From Herminiimonas sp. (GTDB lineage: Bacteria > Pseudomonadota > Gammaproteobacteria > Burkholderiales > Burkholderiaceae_D), in contig JAQGLW010000091.1 in NCBI GenBank assembly GCA_028292665.1, positions 1-51,283 on the forward strand: a DNA stretch of 51,283 nt. Reading direction: 5' to 3'. The position numbers and the translations under genes were made by a program. Below, in pieces: positions 8,812-16,543 of this stretch. The number at the start of each line of letters is the position of its first letter. Position 1 is the stretch's first letter. A model generated the notes under the pieces. The model was not told where the DNA came from. It saw only the letters and a list, made by a program, of their open reading frames with translations, and ran no database searches.

Positions 8812-9669
8812 ATGTTGTACCCAGAACTGTTTAAATCTCTCGAGCAAGTCCGCTGGGACATGGAAAAGGACATTCCATGGGACCAATTCGATCCCGCCAT
8901 GCTGACAGACGAGCAGGCCCAGACCATCAGGATGAATGCCATCACCGAATGGTCGGCGCTGCCGGCGACCGAGATGTTTCTGCGCGATAACCGCGGCGAC
9001 AGCGATTTTTGCGCGTTCATGTCGGTCTGGTTTTTTGAAGAACAAAAACATTCGCTGGTGCTGATGGAATACCTGCGGCGATTCCGTCCCGAATATGTGC
9101 CGACCGAAGAAGAGCTGCATAACGTGCGATTCGAATTCGATCCGGCGCCGGCGCTGGAAACCTTGATGATGCATTTCTGCGGCGAAATCCGCTTGAATCA
9201 TTGGTATCGCTGCGCATCCGAATGGCATACCGAACCGGTGATCAAGCATATCTACAAAATCATCAGCCAGGATGAAGCCCGCCATGGAGGCGCGTATCTT
9301 CGCTACATGAAAAAAGCCCTGGTCGAAGTCGGCGATTCCGCTCGCGCCGCTTTTGCCAAGATCGGCGTGTTGATGGCATCGGCGCGCCGTACCGAAAAGC
9401 CGCTGCATCCGACCAACCTGCACGTCAATCAGTCGCTGTTCCCGAACGACACCGTGCAAAGCCGATTGCCCGATCCGGAATGGCTCGAAGCATGGCTCGA
9501 CAACCAGATCAAGTTCGACGGCGAGTGGGAAAAGAAAGTCATCGAGCGGATCCTGCACAACATGTCGCTGCTGTTCGACCGGACATTCGGAACAGTGCAG
9601 GAACTGAATCGCTACCGCAAGGAAATCGTCGCGCGTCTGGCGCTGCATCCCGCATCGCAACCCGTCTAG
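8812..9669 (+). CDS. Ferritin-like di-iron protein related to acyl-ACP desaturases
   Basis: The 285-aa protein has a four-helix-bundle di-iron site: E46 (TEWSALPATE), E77-x-x-H80 (FFEEQKHS), E125 (CGEIRLNHW) and E155-x-x-H158 (QDEARHGG). Two ExxH motifs plus two single glutamates is the pattern of soluble stearoyl-ACP desaturase-like and other ferritin-like oxidases. There is no signal peptide. The start at 8812 has AAGG about 6 bases upstream. It could act on an acyl-ACP or another substrate with ferredoxin as electron donor; the 2Fe-2S ferredoxin at 7059 is a possible but unproven partner. A terminator follows immediately. Confidence 0.85.
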   Translation: MLYPELFKSLEQVRWDMEKDIPWDQFDPAMLTDEQAQTIRMNAITEWSALPATEMFLRDNRGDSDFCAFMSVWFFEEQKHSLVLMEYLRRFRPEYVPTEEELHNVRFEFDPAPALETLMMHFCGEIRLNHWYRCASEWHTEPVIKHIYKIISQDEARHGGAYLRYMKKALVEVGDSARAAFAKIGVLMASARRTEKPLHPTNLHVNQSLFPNDTVQSRLPDPEWLEAWLDNQIKFDGEWEKKVIERILHNMSLLFDRTFGTVQELNRYRKEIVARLALHPASQPV

Positions 9670-9679
9670 AAGGTCCGGT

Positions 9680-9710
9680 AAAGCCGCGAATATTTTTTGC
9701 GGCTTTATTA
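9680..9710 (+). terminator. Rho-independent terminator after the ferritin-like gene
   Basis: AAAGCCGC (9680-9687) pairs with GCGGCTTT (9699-9706) around an 11-base loop, then TTATTA. It lies only 10 bases past the stop codon and 7 bases before the rfaE2 ATG, so it separates the two genes' transcripts at least partly. Confidence 0.75.
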
Positions 9711-9716
9711 CTTCAC

Positions 9717-10202
9717 ATGTCCAACTTCGAAAAAAAAATCTGTCCGCGCGCAGCGCTTGCGGCCCGCATCGAACAATTGCCCAAGCCTGTCGTGCTGACC
9801 AACGGCGTATTCGATATCCTGCATCGCGGCCATGTCACCTATCTGGCGCAGGCGCGCGCATTAGGCGCGTCGCTGGTGGTTGCCGTCAACACCGATGCAT
9901 CGGTAAAACGGCTCGGCAAGGGCGATGACCGGCCGCTCAACAGTTGCGAAGACCGCATGGCGCTGCTGGCGGCGCTCGAATCGGTAAGCCTTGTGGTGCC
10001 GTTCGACGAAGACACCGCGCTGGAAACGGTGCAGCAGGCGCGTCCGGAGATTTACGCAAAGGGCGGCGATTACGACATGACGGCCATTCCGGAAGGGCGT
10101 GCGGTCGCGGCCTATGGCGGCCGCGCAGTCGCGATCGATTTCAAGCATGACCGTTCGACTACCAAATTATTGTCGAAGGTCGGGAAAAACAAGAGCATCT
10201 GA
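9717..10202 (+). CDS. rfaE2: D-glycero-beta-D-manno-heptose 1-phosphate adenylyltransferase
   Basis: This 161-aa enzyme makes ADP-heptose from heptose 1-phosphate and ATP for the lipopolysaccharide inner core. LTNGVFDILHRGHVTYL holds the nucleotidyltransferase HxGH-type motif (HRGH), VAVNTDASVKRLGKG and RPLNSCEDRM are family landmarks, and HDRSTTKLLSKV at the C-terminus matches the STT-x-I/L motif. It is the stand-alone C-terminal half of the bifunctional HldE seen in E. coli; a separate kinase (HldA/RfaE1) would be needed and is not in the window. The ATG at 9717 begins right after a terminator, with no clear ribosome site, so the start is the least certain part. Confidence 0.93.
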   Translation: MSNFEKKICPRAALAARIEQLPKPVVLTNGVFDILHRGHVTYLAQARALGASLVVAVNTDASVKRLGKGDDRPLNSCEDRMALLAALESVSLVVPFDEDTALETVQQARPEIYAKGGDYDMTAIPEGRAVAAYGGRAVAIDFKHDRSTTKLLSKVGKNKSI

Positions 10203-10203
10203 C

Positions 10204-11214
10204 ATGAAGCATGCTCCCCTGGTTGAAGTCACGCGCGGCGCCGATGTCGAATGTATCCACAGCGGCTCGGTCGCGGTGGTCAATATACGCGGCGATATCC
10301 TGTATCAGGCCGGCGATCCGCACTTTTTGACTTTTACCCGCTCTACCATCAAGCCGTTTCAGGCGGTGCCGTTTCTGCACGCGGATGGCCCGGCCAGATT
10401 CGGTTTCACGACGCGCGAAGTGGCGCTGCTGTGCGCCAGCCATTCCGGCGAACCGATGCATATCGAGGCAGTTCAATCGATGCTGCACAAGGCCGGCTGC
10501 GATGAACATCATTTGCGCTGCGGCTGTCATGCGCCGATATATTACGCGGCAACCGATAAGCTGCCGCCGGCGGGCGAAACCTATAACCAGCTGCACAACA
10601 ATTGCAGCGGAAAGCATGCCGGGTTTCTTGCATACTGCGTGCAGCATGGCCATGCATTGGACAGCTATATCGATCCGGCCCATCCGCTGCAGCAAGCGGT
10701 GCGCGCCAGTGTCGCGCATTTTGCCGGAATGCCGGAATCGGCCCTCAAAATTGGCATTGACGGCTGCTCCGCGCCCAACTATGCGATGCCGCTTTCCCGA
10801 CTGGCGCTGGCCTATGCCCGCCTGGCGCAAGGCGAAAACGATGCCGTCTACGGTCATGCGCCGAGCGATCTTTATCAGGCGATGACCACGCATCCGGAAC
10901 TGGTTTCCGGCACCGGCCGCAACGATCTGGCTTTCATGCAGACCGCTCCCGGCGACTGGGTCGCCAAGATCGGCGCCGACGGCGTGCAAGTCATCGGTGT
11001 GCGTTCCGCCGGACTCGGCATTGCAGTCAAAATCGTCGACGGCAACGTGCGCGCGCTTTATACGGCGGCGGTATCGGTGCTGCAGCAACTCGGACTGGTC
11101 AAGTCGCCCGAAGAATCGCCGCTCGCGCCGTGGGTACGGCCGCAGTTGAAGAATTTCAGGGGATTGCATACCGGAGAAGTACGCTCGACCGTACAACTCG
11201 TCAAGGCTGCCTAA
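10204..11214 (+). CDS. L-asparaginase, class 3 (Rhizobium etli AnsA/ReAV type)
   Basis: This 336-aa enzyme hydrolyses L-asparagine to aspartate and ammonia. It belongs to the Rhizobium etli-type family (PF06089), unrelated to the E. coli enzymes. The residues known in ReAV are all present one position earlier: S47 and K50 in RSTIKPFQ, S79 in CASHSGE, C134 and K137 in NNCSGKHAG (zinc ligands in ReAV), and C188 in GIDGCSAP. No signal peptide is present, so it acts in the cytoplasm. It starts one base after the rfaE2 stop codon and so is probably co-transcribed with it, although no functional link is obvious. Confidence 0.92.
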   Translation: MKHAPLVEVTRGADVECIHSGSVAVVNIRGDILYQAGDPHFLTFTRSTIKPFQAVPFLHADGPARFGFTTREVALLCASHSGEPMHIEAVQSMLHKAGCDEHHLRCGCHAPIYYAATDKLPPAGETYNQLHNNCSGKHAGFLAYCVQHGHALDSYIDPAHPLQQAVRASVAHFAGMPESALKIGIDGCSAPNYAMPLSRLALAYARLAQGENDAVYGHAPSDLYQAMTTHPELVSGTGRNDLAFMQTAPGDWVAKIGADGVQVIGVRSAGLGIAVKIVDGNVRALYTAAVSVLQQLGLVKSPEESPLAPWVRPQLKNFRGLHTGEVRSTVQLVKAA

Positions 11215-11261
11215 GCCGTCAAAGCCATGCAGCCACGCACTTGCGAGGCAATGAGAGAGAG

Positions 11262-11711
11262 ATGAAGCGACGCACTATTTTGAAAGGCGCCATGCTGGCT
11301 TTGGTGCCGCCGGCCGGCATGGCATACGCCGCGCTGCCGCCGATCGAGGTTTATAAAACCGCCAACTGCGGCTGCTGTCAGAGTTGGGTTGCGCATCTGC
11401 GCAGCAACGGTTTTACGGTAAAGGCGCAGGATGTGGCGAATCTGTCCGATTACCGTGCAAAGTTCGGCGTGCCGCAGGCGCTGGCCTCATGCCATACCGG
11501 TGTCGTGAACGGCTATGCGCTCGAGGGACATGTGCCGGCAAGTGAGATCAAGCGGATGCTGGCGGAGCGCCCCGAGGCAAAAGGCCTGGCCGTGCCGTCG
11601 ATGCCGCTTGGCGCGCCCGGAATGGAAGGGCCGCGCAGCGACCCGTTCGATGTTTTGATATTCCAGGCCGATGGCAGCCATTCGGTCTATCGCCATTACA
11701 ACGGGACGTAA
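11262..11711 (+). CDS. DUF411 metal-binding exported protein
   Basis: The 149-aa protein has a twin-basic signal-like N-terminus (MKRRTILKGAMLALVPPAGMAYA) and the DUF411 signature TANCGCCQSW with C36, C38 and C39, then ASCHTGVV and GYALEGHVPASEIKRML. DUF411 proteins are periplasmic and occur in copper and other metal resistance loci; metal binding by the CGCC cluster is the accepted idea. GAGAGA precedes the ATG at 11262. The gene ends 15 bases from the end of the convergent PCu(A)C copper chaperone gene, which supports a copper role. Confidence 0.9.
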   Translation: MKRRTILKGAMLALVPPAGMAYAALPPIEVYKTANCGCCQSWVAHLRSNGFTVKAQDVANLSDYRAKFGVPQALASCHTGVVNGYALEGHVPASEIKRMLAERPEAKGLAVPSMPLGAPGMEGPRSDPFDVLIFQADGSHSVYRHYNGT

Positions 11712-11726
11712 TTCCTTTCCGGACGA

Positions 11727-12206
11727 TCAGTGATGATGTTCGCCGGCATTCCGGCCGGACGCATTGTTGTCTTCAACGAACACCGAGACGTCGACCTTGC
11801 CGGCTTTTTCAAACTTCAGCGTCAGCGGAAACTTGTCGCCGACTTTCAGCGGCTGCTTCAAGCCGATCAGCATGATGTGATAACCGTCGCCCGGTTTCAT
11901 CGTGATTTTCATCGACGGTTTGATGTCGAGATAGGGCGCTTCACGCATTTTCATCACATTGTTTTCCATCGACATCGAATGGAGTTCGACGGCCTTGGCA
12001 ATCGGGGACGCAATGGCGATCAGCCGGTCCGCGCTTTTGCCCTTGTTTTCGATGCCGAGATAAGCCGCGCCGGTCGGTTGGCCGGGCACGGTGGCGCGGG
12101 CATACGGATGTTCTATGTGCAGGCTGCCTGCGGTGTATTCATGGGCAAAACCGGATGCGCTGGCCATCAGTGCGAATGCCAGGGTAAAAATCAATCGAAG
12201 GGTCAT
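11727..12206 (-). CDS. Copper chaperone PCu(A)C
   Basis: This 159-aa periplasmic protein has a signal peptide (MTLRLIFTLAFALMASASGFA) and a cupredoxin-like PCu(A)C domain. The copper ligands are visible as H76, M87, H110 and M112 (ELHSM, MKM, GYHIM), close to the family pattern H-x10-M-x21-H-x-M. The C-terminus ends in a histidine run (GEHHH) that may add a second copper site. PCu(A)C proteins deliver Cu(I) to the Cu-A or Cu-B site of cytochrome c oxidase, often with SCO; both are encoded from 15 to 24 kb here. AAGGA lies 7 bases before the ATG at 12206. It is convergent with DUF411. Confidence 0.93.
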   Translation of the reverse strand: MTLRLIFTLAFALMASASGFAHEYTAGSLHIEHPYARATVPGQPTGAAYLGIENKGKSADRLIAIASPIAKAVELHSMSMENNVMKMREAPYLDIKPSMKITMKPGDGYHIMLIGLKQPLKVGDKFPLTLKFEKAGKVDVSVFVEDNNASGRNAGEHHH

Positions 12207-12309
12207 GATGGTCCTTGAGGTATTCAATAATTCGGTAAGGTCGTGCGGAGAACGAGCGGAGGAGATGGTCTGATTGCAGGATCGATACAGGCGGATTATA
12301 TCAACGATG

Positions 12310-12792
12310 CTACTTGCCGCCGATGAAGCCGTTTTGCCGCCACGCTTCATACACGACCACGGCGACCGTATTCGACAGGTTCAGGCTGCGATTGTCCGGC
12401 CGCATCGGCAGCCGGATGCGTTGTGCGGGTGCGAAGGATTCGCGCAGCGCCGGATCCAGGCCTTTTGTTTCAGAGCCGAATACAAACACGTCGCCGGGAT
12501 GAAACGCCACCCCGGCAAACGGGGTCGAACCATGCGTCGTCAATGCGAACATTCGCGCAGGATCGGGTGCTTCGCCTGCCGCGAATGAATCGATGAATGC
12601 AGTCCAGTTGCGATGCACTTTCATCGTTGCATAATCGTGATAATCGAGTCCCGCCCGCCGCATCTTCGCATCGTCCAGCGGAAAACCGAGCGGCTCGATC
12701 AAATGCAATTGCGCGCCGGTATTGGCGCACAGGCGGATGATATTGCCGGTATTGGGCGGAATTTCAGGTTCAACCAGTACGACATGAAACAA
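12310..12792 (-). CDS. trmL: tRNA (cytidine(34)-2'-O)-methyltransferase TrmL
   Basis: This 160-aa SPOUT-class enzyme methylates the ribose of the wobble base in tRNA-Leu isoacceptors. It opens with FHVVLVEPEIPPNTGNIIRL, the usual N-terminal motif, and ends with RLPMRPDNRSLNLSNTVAV, the knot motif that binds S-adenosylmethionine. VFVFGSETKGL is the middle motif. Length is typical of TrmL, a minimal SPOUT protein without an extra domain. AGGAG precedes the ATG. It lies 26 bases after the comF-like gene on the same strand, so the two probably form an operon. Confidence 0.95.
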   Translation of the reverse strand: MFHVVLVEPEIPPNTGNIIRLCANTGAQLHLIEPLGFPLDDAKMRRAGLDYHDYATMKVHRNWTAFIDSFAAGEAPDPARMFALTTHGSTPFAGVAFHPGDVFVFGSETKGLDPALRESFAPAQRIRLPMRPDNRSLNLSNTVAVVVYEAWRQNGFIGGK

Positions 12793-12818
12793 GCGGGTTC
12801 TCCTTTATTGCTGCGCAA

Positions 12819-13565
12819 TCATTTAAGCAATGTGCGCGCAAAAACAAAATTGGTGACGCGCGCCGCACCGAAGCGCTTTAACGTCGCGGCCAGTTCATTC
12901 AGCGTTTCACCGGTTGTGATCACGTCGTCGACCACGCCGACATGCCGGCCGCGCACGCAGTCGATTGCATCGTTCGACACGATGAACGCATGCCGGATAT
13001 TCCGGTGGCGTTCATCCGGGTGCAGCAGCGCCTGCGCATCGGTGTCGCGCAGACGCGCCACCAGATGCGGGTCGAGCCTGGTGCCAAGCGCGTGCGCCAG
13101 CGGCCTGGCGATTTCCAGCGCCTGATTGAAACCGCGCTCCGCCAGACGCTGTGCGCCAAGCGGCACCGCGGTCAATAGTGCCGGCAAATCTCTTCGCTGT
13201 TCTTGCAGCAGTGCATCCCGCAACATGCGCGCGAACAACGGCGCGAGCGCCAGCCGGCCGCCGAATTTCAACCCCAGCACGAGTTGATCGATCGGCGGCG
13301 CATAGTCGGCTGCGACAATCGTGGCGTCGAACGCGGGCGGCTGCTTCAGGCACTCGCCGCACAGGTTTGTTTCCGCGGCAGAAGTCTCGGGCAGAGGGAT
13401 CGCGCATTGCACGCATCGATGCCGCCGCCGGCTGAAAAACCGGATATGGCAGCCATCGCAAATCGCGTCATCGCCGGTGCCGCCGCACAATGCGCAGGAA
13501 GACGGCACGGCTGCAGGCAGGCGTGCGATCAGGCGTTGCGACCAGTGGCGCAAATGGGAAAGCAT
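12819..13565 (-). CDS. ComF family phosphoribosyltransferase-like protein
   Basis: This 248-aa protein has an N-terminal double zinc-finger region (CALC, CDGC, then CVQC and CGEC between about residues 24 and 75) and a C-terminal type I phosphoribosyltransferase fold with the PRPP loop VGVVDDVITTGETL. This is the ComF/GntX layout. In naturally competent species ComF takes part in DNA uptake; in others its role is unclear, and no other competence gene is in the window. It begins 66 bases from the divergent methyltransferase gene, an arrangement that is common in Burkholderiales as far as I recall. Confidence 0.92.
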   Translation of the reverse strand: MLSHLRHWSQRLIARLPAAVPSSCALCGGTGDDAICDGCHIRFFSRRRHRCVQCAIPLPETSAAETNLCGECLKQPPAFDATIVAADYAPPIDQLVLGLKFGGRLALAPLFARMLRDALLQEQRRDLPALLTAVPLGAQRLAERGFNQALEIARPLAHALGTRLDPHLVARLRDTDAQALLHPDERHRNIRHAFIVSNDAIDCVRGRHVGVVDDVITTGETLNELAATLKRFGAARVTNFVFARTLLK

Positions 13566-13631
13566 AGAGCAGTAAAGCCTTCAAGCGTGTAAACTGAAGC
13601 AGATTATCTCATTCCGGCCGCCTAATTCCCC

Positions 13632-14576
13632 GTGTCCTCGCCACCTTCTTTTTCAGACGCCCAACTGAGCGCACCGATTGACTTGCGCCGTGTCCGCGAG
13701 TTGTTCGCTTCCCCCGAACGTATTGTCGAGTCCGGCTTTTTGCGGCGCGAGGTTGCAGGCAGAATGCGCGAACGGCTTGCATTGGTAAAAATCGCGCCGC
13801 AACGTGTAGTGGATGCCGGTTGCGGCGAGGGCGCGGATTTGACAAGCCTGCAAGAATCGTTCGCAAGCGCTCATCTGCTGGGCGTGGATGCGTCGTCGGC
13901 GATGCTGGCGGCGGCGCGCGGCAGACAGGATGCGGCACAGTCGTCGATGAGCCGGCTGCTGACAAAGTGGCTGCCGGCCGGGATGGGCGCAGGTTCGGGC
14001 GCAAACGCGGATTTGCTGTGCGGCGATTTCGCGCGATTGCCTTTCGGTATCAACACCGTGGATCTGGTCTGGTCCAACCTGGCGCTGCACTGGCATCCGC
14101 AGCCCGACCGCGTCTTTGCGGAATGGCGGCGCATATTGCGGGTGGACGGCTTGTTGATGTTCTCGTGCTTCGGGCCCGATACATTCAAGGAATTGCGTGC
14201 AGCCTTTGCGGAGGTCGACGATATGCCGCATGCGCTGCCGTTCGTCGATATGCACGATTTCGGCGATATGCTGGTCAACGCCGGTTTTTCGACGCCGGTG
14301 ATGGATATGGAAACCATTACCGTCACTTATGCATCCGTCGATAAAATGATGGCCGATGTGCGGGCCTGGGGCGGCAATCCGCTTGCGACAAGGCGGCGCG
14401 GTTTGACCGGCGCGCGCGGATGGGCGCGAATTGTGCATGCACTAGAACGGAGCCGCGGCTCCGACGGCAGGATTCCCCTGACTTTCGAAATTATCTATGG
14501 GCATGCCTTCCGGCCCGTGCCCAAAACGACTGCAAGCGGCGAAACGATCATCCGGCTGGATTTGCATAAAAAATGA
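13632..14576 (+). CDS. SAM-dependent methyltransferase, BioC-like
   Basis: The 314-aa class I methyltransferase shows motif I VVDAGCGEGADL, a D in GVDASSAML (motif II), and FGINTVDLVWSNLALHW, which resembles the DL-x-x-SNLALQW motif of BioC. BioC methylates malonyl-ACP or malonyl-CoA in biotin synthesis. No other bio gene is present, so a BioC assignment is only probable; related enzymes act on Complex I (NDUFAF5-type). I use the GTG at 13632 because no ATG lies near the conserved start. A 65-base region separates it from the divergent comF-like gene. Confidence 0.82.
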   Translation: MSSPPSFSDAQLSAPIDLRRVRELFASPERIVESGFLRREVAGRMRERLALVKIAPQRVVDAGCGEGADLTSLQESFASAHLLGVDASSAMLAAARGRQDAAQSSMSRLLTKWLPAGMGAGSGANADLLCGDFARLPFGINTVDLVWSNLALHWHPQPDRVFAEWRRILRVDGLLMFSCFGPDTFKELRAAFAEVDDMPHALPFVDMHDFGDMLVNAGFSTPVMDMETITVTYASVDKMMADVRAWGGNPLATRRRGLTGARGWARIVHALERSRGSDGRIPLTFEIIYGHAFRPVPKTTASGETIIRLDLHKK

Positions 14577-14731
14577 AGGTATTCACTTGCATGATGAATT
14601 GTTCTACATCGCAGACAGTGATCGGGATTTGCAGCTTCAATGATCAGAATGGCAATACGGCAAGACCTGGCGAGCCTTCGCAGACCCGCGGAATATCTCA
14701 TGTGCAGACGATTGTTTGCGAGTTATTCCTC

Positions 14732-14761
14732 TTGATAACAAGTCTATTTCCGACTTATACT
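14732..14761 (+). promoter_or_regulatory. Sigma-70 promoter of the cytochrome oxidase operon
   Basis: TTGATA at 14732-14737 and TATACT at 14756-14761 each match 5 of 6 consensus bases with an 18-base spacer. A start site near 14768 would give a leader of about 50 bases before the DUF2244 ATG at 14818. It is the best promoter match I found by eye and lies in the only sizeable gap before coxB. Confidence 0.6.
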
Positions 14762-14817
14762 TCGTGGGTTTTACGCGGCGCGCGCGGCGCGCAGTTTACC
14801 CGCTCAGGCGACGCATC

Positions 14818-15261
14818 ATGGCCAAGCGGGAATGGGTCTTGAAGCGCAACTGCTCGATTTCGCCGCGGCAATTGGCGATGGTCTACGCGGCTTTGTGCTC
14901 GGTTTCATTGACCGTGGCGGCTTTTTTCACCATGCACGGCGCCTGGTACATCCTTGGTTTCGCGATTCTCGAAATGATGGCGCTAGGCTTGGCGTTTTTG
15001 AATTTTGGCCGCCATGCGACTGATCGTGAACATATCGCGTTAATCGACGATTGCCTTTTGGTCGAGCTGATCCAGGCGGAGCAGCTCCGGCAAGTCAGGC
15101 TGGATTCGCGCTGGACGCGCGTCGAGCCGCCTGAAATGCATAGCGGATTGATCGGGCTGGAAGCCAAGGGCACGCGGGTCGAAGTAGGACGGTTTTTGAC
15201 AGAATGGAAACGACGCGAGTTTGCGCAGGAACTGCAGTGCGCACTGGCGTCAGGTAATTAG
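14818..15261 (+). CDS. DUF2244 domain-containing membrane protein
   Basis: This 147-aa protein has two adjacent membrane helices (about residues 22-62, MVYAALCSVSLTVAAFF and YILGFAILEMMALGLAF) and a C-terminal cytoplasmic domain with HIALIDDCLLVE and LIGLEAKGTRVEVGRFL, the DUF2244 pattern. Its function is not known, but it heads the cytochrome c oxidase cluster in many betaproteobacteria, which suggests a role in oxidase assembly. An upstream in-frame ATG at 14716 would add an Arg-rich extension, but it lies before the promoter, so I use 14818. coxB begins 33 bases downstream. Confidence 0.87.
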   Translation: MAKREWVLKRNCSISPRQLAMVYAALCSVSLTVAAFFTMHGAWYILGFAILEMMALGLAFLNFGRHATDREHIALIDDCLLVELIQAEQLRQVRLDSRWTRVEPPEMHSGLIGLEAKGTRVEVGRFLTEWKRREFAQELQCALASGN

Positions 15262-15294
15262 GCAGAATTCTTAATTTGGGCTTTTGAGGAAACT

Positions 15295-16455
15295 ATGAAA
15301 TATGCGAAGCGCCTTCAATCGTTGATGCTCGGTGCATTGCTCCTGGCGGCTGGTGTGCCGTCCTGGGCGGTCGTCGATAGCCAAGGTGGCCCGGCGGTAC
15401 TTGAACTCAACTTTCAACCGCCCGTGACGCAGATTGCGGACGAGATATATCAGTTGCACACCTGGATGCTCATCATTTGCCTCGTCATCTTCCTGGCTGT
15501 TTTCGGCGTGATGTTTTACTCGATTCTCAAGCACCGCAAATCGCTCGGGCACAAGGCCGCCAGCTTCCATGAGAGTACGGCAGTCGAAATCGGCTGGACA
15601 ATCGTTCCGTTCGTGATCGTCATTCTGATGGCGCTGCCCGCCACCAAAACCGTGGTTGCAATGAAAGACACTTCCAATGCCGATATCACCATCAAGGCGA
15701 CCGGCATGCAATGGAAGTGGGGCTATGATTATCTGAAGGGCGACGGCGAGGGCATTTCCTTCCTGTCCAACCTGTCCACGCCGCGTGAGCAAATCGTCGA
15801 TCCGACCAAGGTCAAGAACGACAATTATCTGCTCGAAGTCGACAATCCCGTCGTTGTGCCGATCAACAAGAAAGTGCGGATCATCACCACTGCAAACGAC
15901 GTAATCCACTCCTGGACAGTACCGGCGTTCGGCGTGAAGCAGGATGCGATTCCGGGTTTTGTGCGGGATACCTGGTTCAAGGCTGAAAAAATCGGAACCT
16001 ATCGCGGAAATTGCGTCGAATTGTGCGGCAAGGAACATGCATTCATGCCGATCGTCGTCAATGTCGTCAGTGACGACGATTACAAGAAATGGGTTGACGG
16101 CAAGAAAAAGGAACTGGCTGCAAAAGCCGATGATCCGAACAAGACATGGACTGTCGACGAACTCAAGCAGCGCGGCGAAAAAGTGTATGGAGCCAATTGC
16201 GTCGCCTGCCATCAGGCCAGCGGCAAGGGTGTGCCGGGCGCATTCCCCGCACTCGACGGATCGGCGGTGGTCAATGGCCCCAGGAGCGAACAGATCAATG
16301 TCGTGTTGAACGGCAGAAAAGGCATGCCGCCATGGAAGAGCGTGCTGTCGGATACCGACATCGCCGCAGTGATTACCTATACTCGCAACAACTGGTCGAA
16401 CAAGGCCAAGGAAAACATCGTTCAACCGGCTGAAGTTCTGGCTGCGCGCAAGTAG
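15295..16455 (+). CDS. coxB: Cytochrome c oxidase subunit II with C-terminal cytochrome c domain
   Basis: The 386-aa subunit has a signal peptide, two membrane helices (about 56-77 and 100-117), then a periplasmic cupredoxin domain. The Cu-A ligands are H205 (HSW), C240, E242, C244, H248 and M251 (CVELCGKEHAFM). The aromatic electron-entry motif is WKWGY after residue 140. A fused cytochrome c domain follows with CVACH (C302, C305, H306) and probable axial M344 (RKGMPPW), so this is a caa3-like subunit II. It accepts electrons from soluble cytochrome c and passes them to subunit I. It is second in the cox operon. Confidence 0.97.
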   Translation: MKYAKRLQSLMLGALLLAAGVPSWAVVDSQGGPAVLELNFQPPVTQIADEIYQLHTWMLIICLVIFLAVFGVMFYSILKHRKSLGHKAASFHESTAVEIGWTIVPFVIVILMALPATKTVVAMKDTSNADITIKATGMQWKWGYDYLKGDGEGISFLSNLSTPREQIVDPTKVKNDNYLLEVDNPVVVPINKKVRIITTANDVIHSWTVPAFGVKQDAIPGFVRDTWFKAEKIGTYRGNCVELCGKEHAFMPIVVNVVSDDDYKKWVDGKKKELAAKADDPNKTWTVDELKQRGEKVYGANCVACHQASGKGVPGAFPALDGSAVVNGPRSEQINVVLNGRKGMPPWKSVLSDTDIAAVITYTRNNWSNKAKENIVQPAEVLAARK

Positions 16456-16543
16456 TGAAGAATATTGCGGGACAGGGTGTGCGAATCGCCGCGGCGCGAC
16501 GAACACCTTGTCCCCAACAAATCAGGAAATTTAGGAGTTTGAG

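Noticed and set aside
13632-14576. Naming the methyltransferase bioC outright
   Set aside because: The SNLALHW motif fits BioC, but there is no bio operon and related methyltransferases share the motif, so I left the symbol empty.
14573-14842. An 89-codon frame overlapping the methyltransferase stop (ATGA)
   Set aside because: It covers the cox promoter and enters the DUF2244 gene in another frame; composition looks non-coding.
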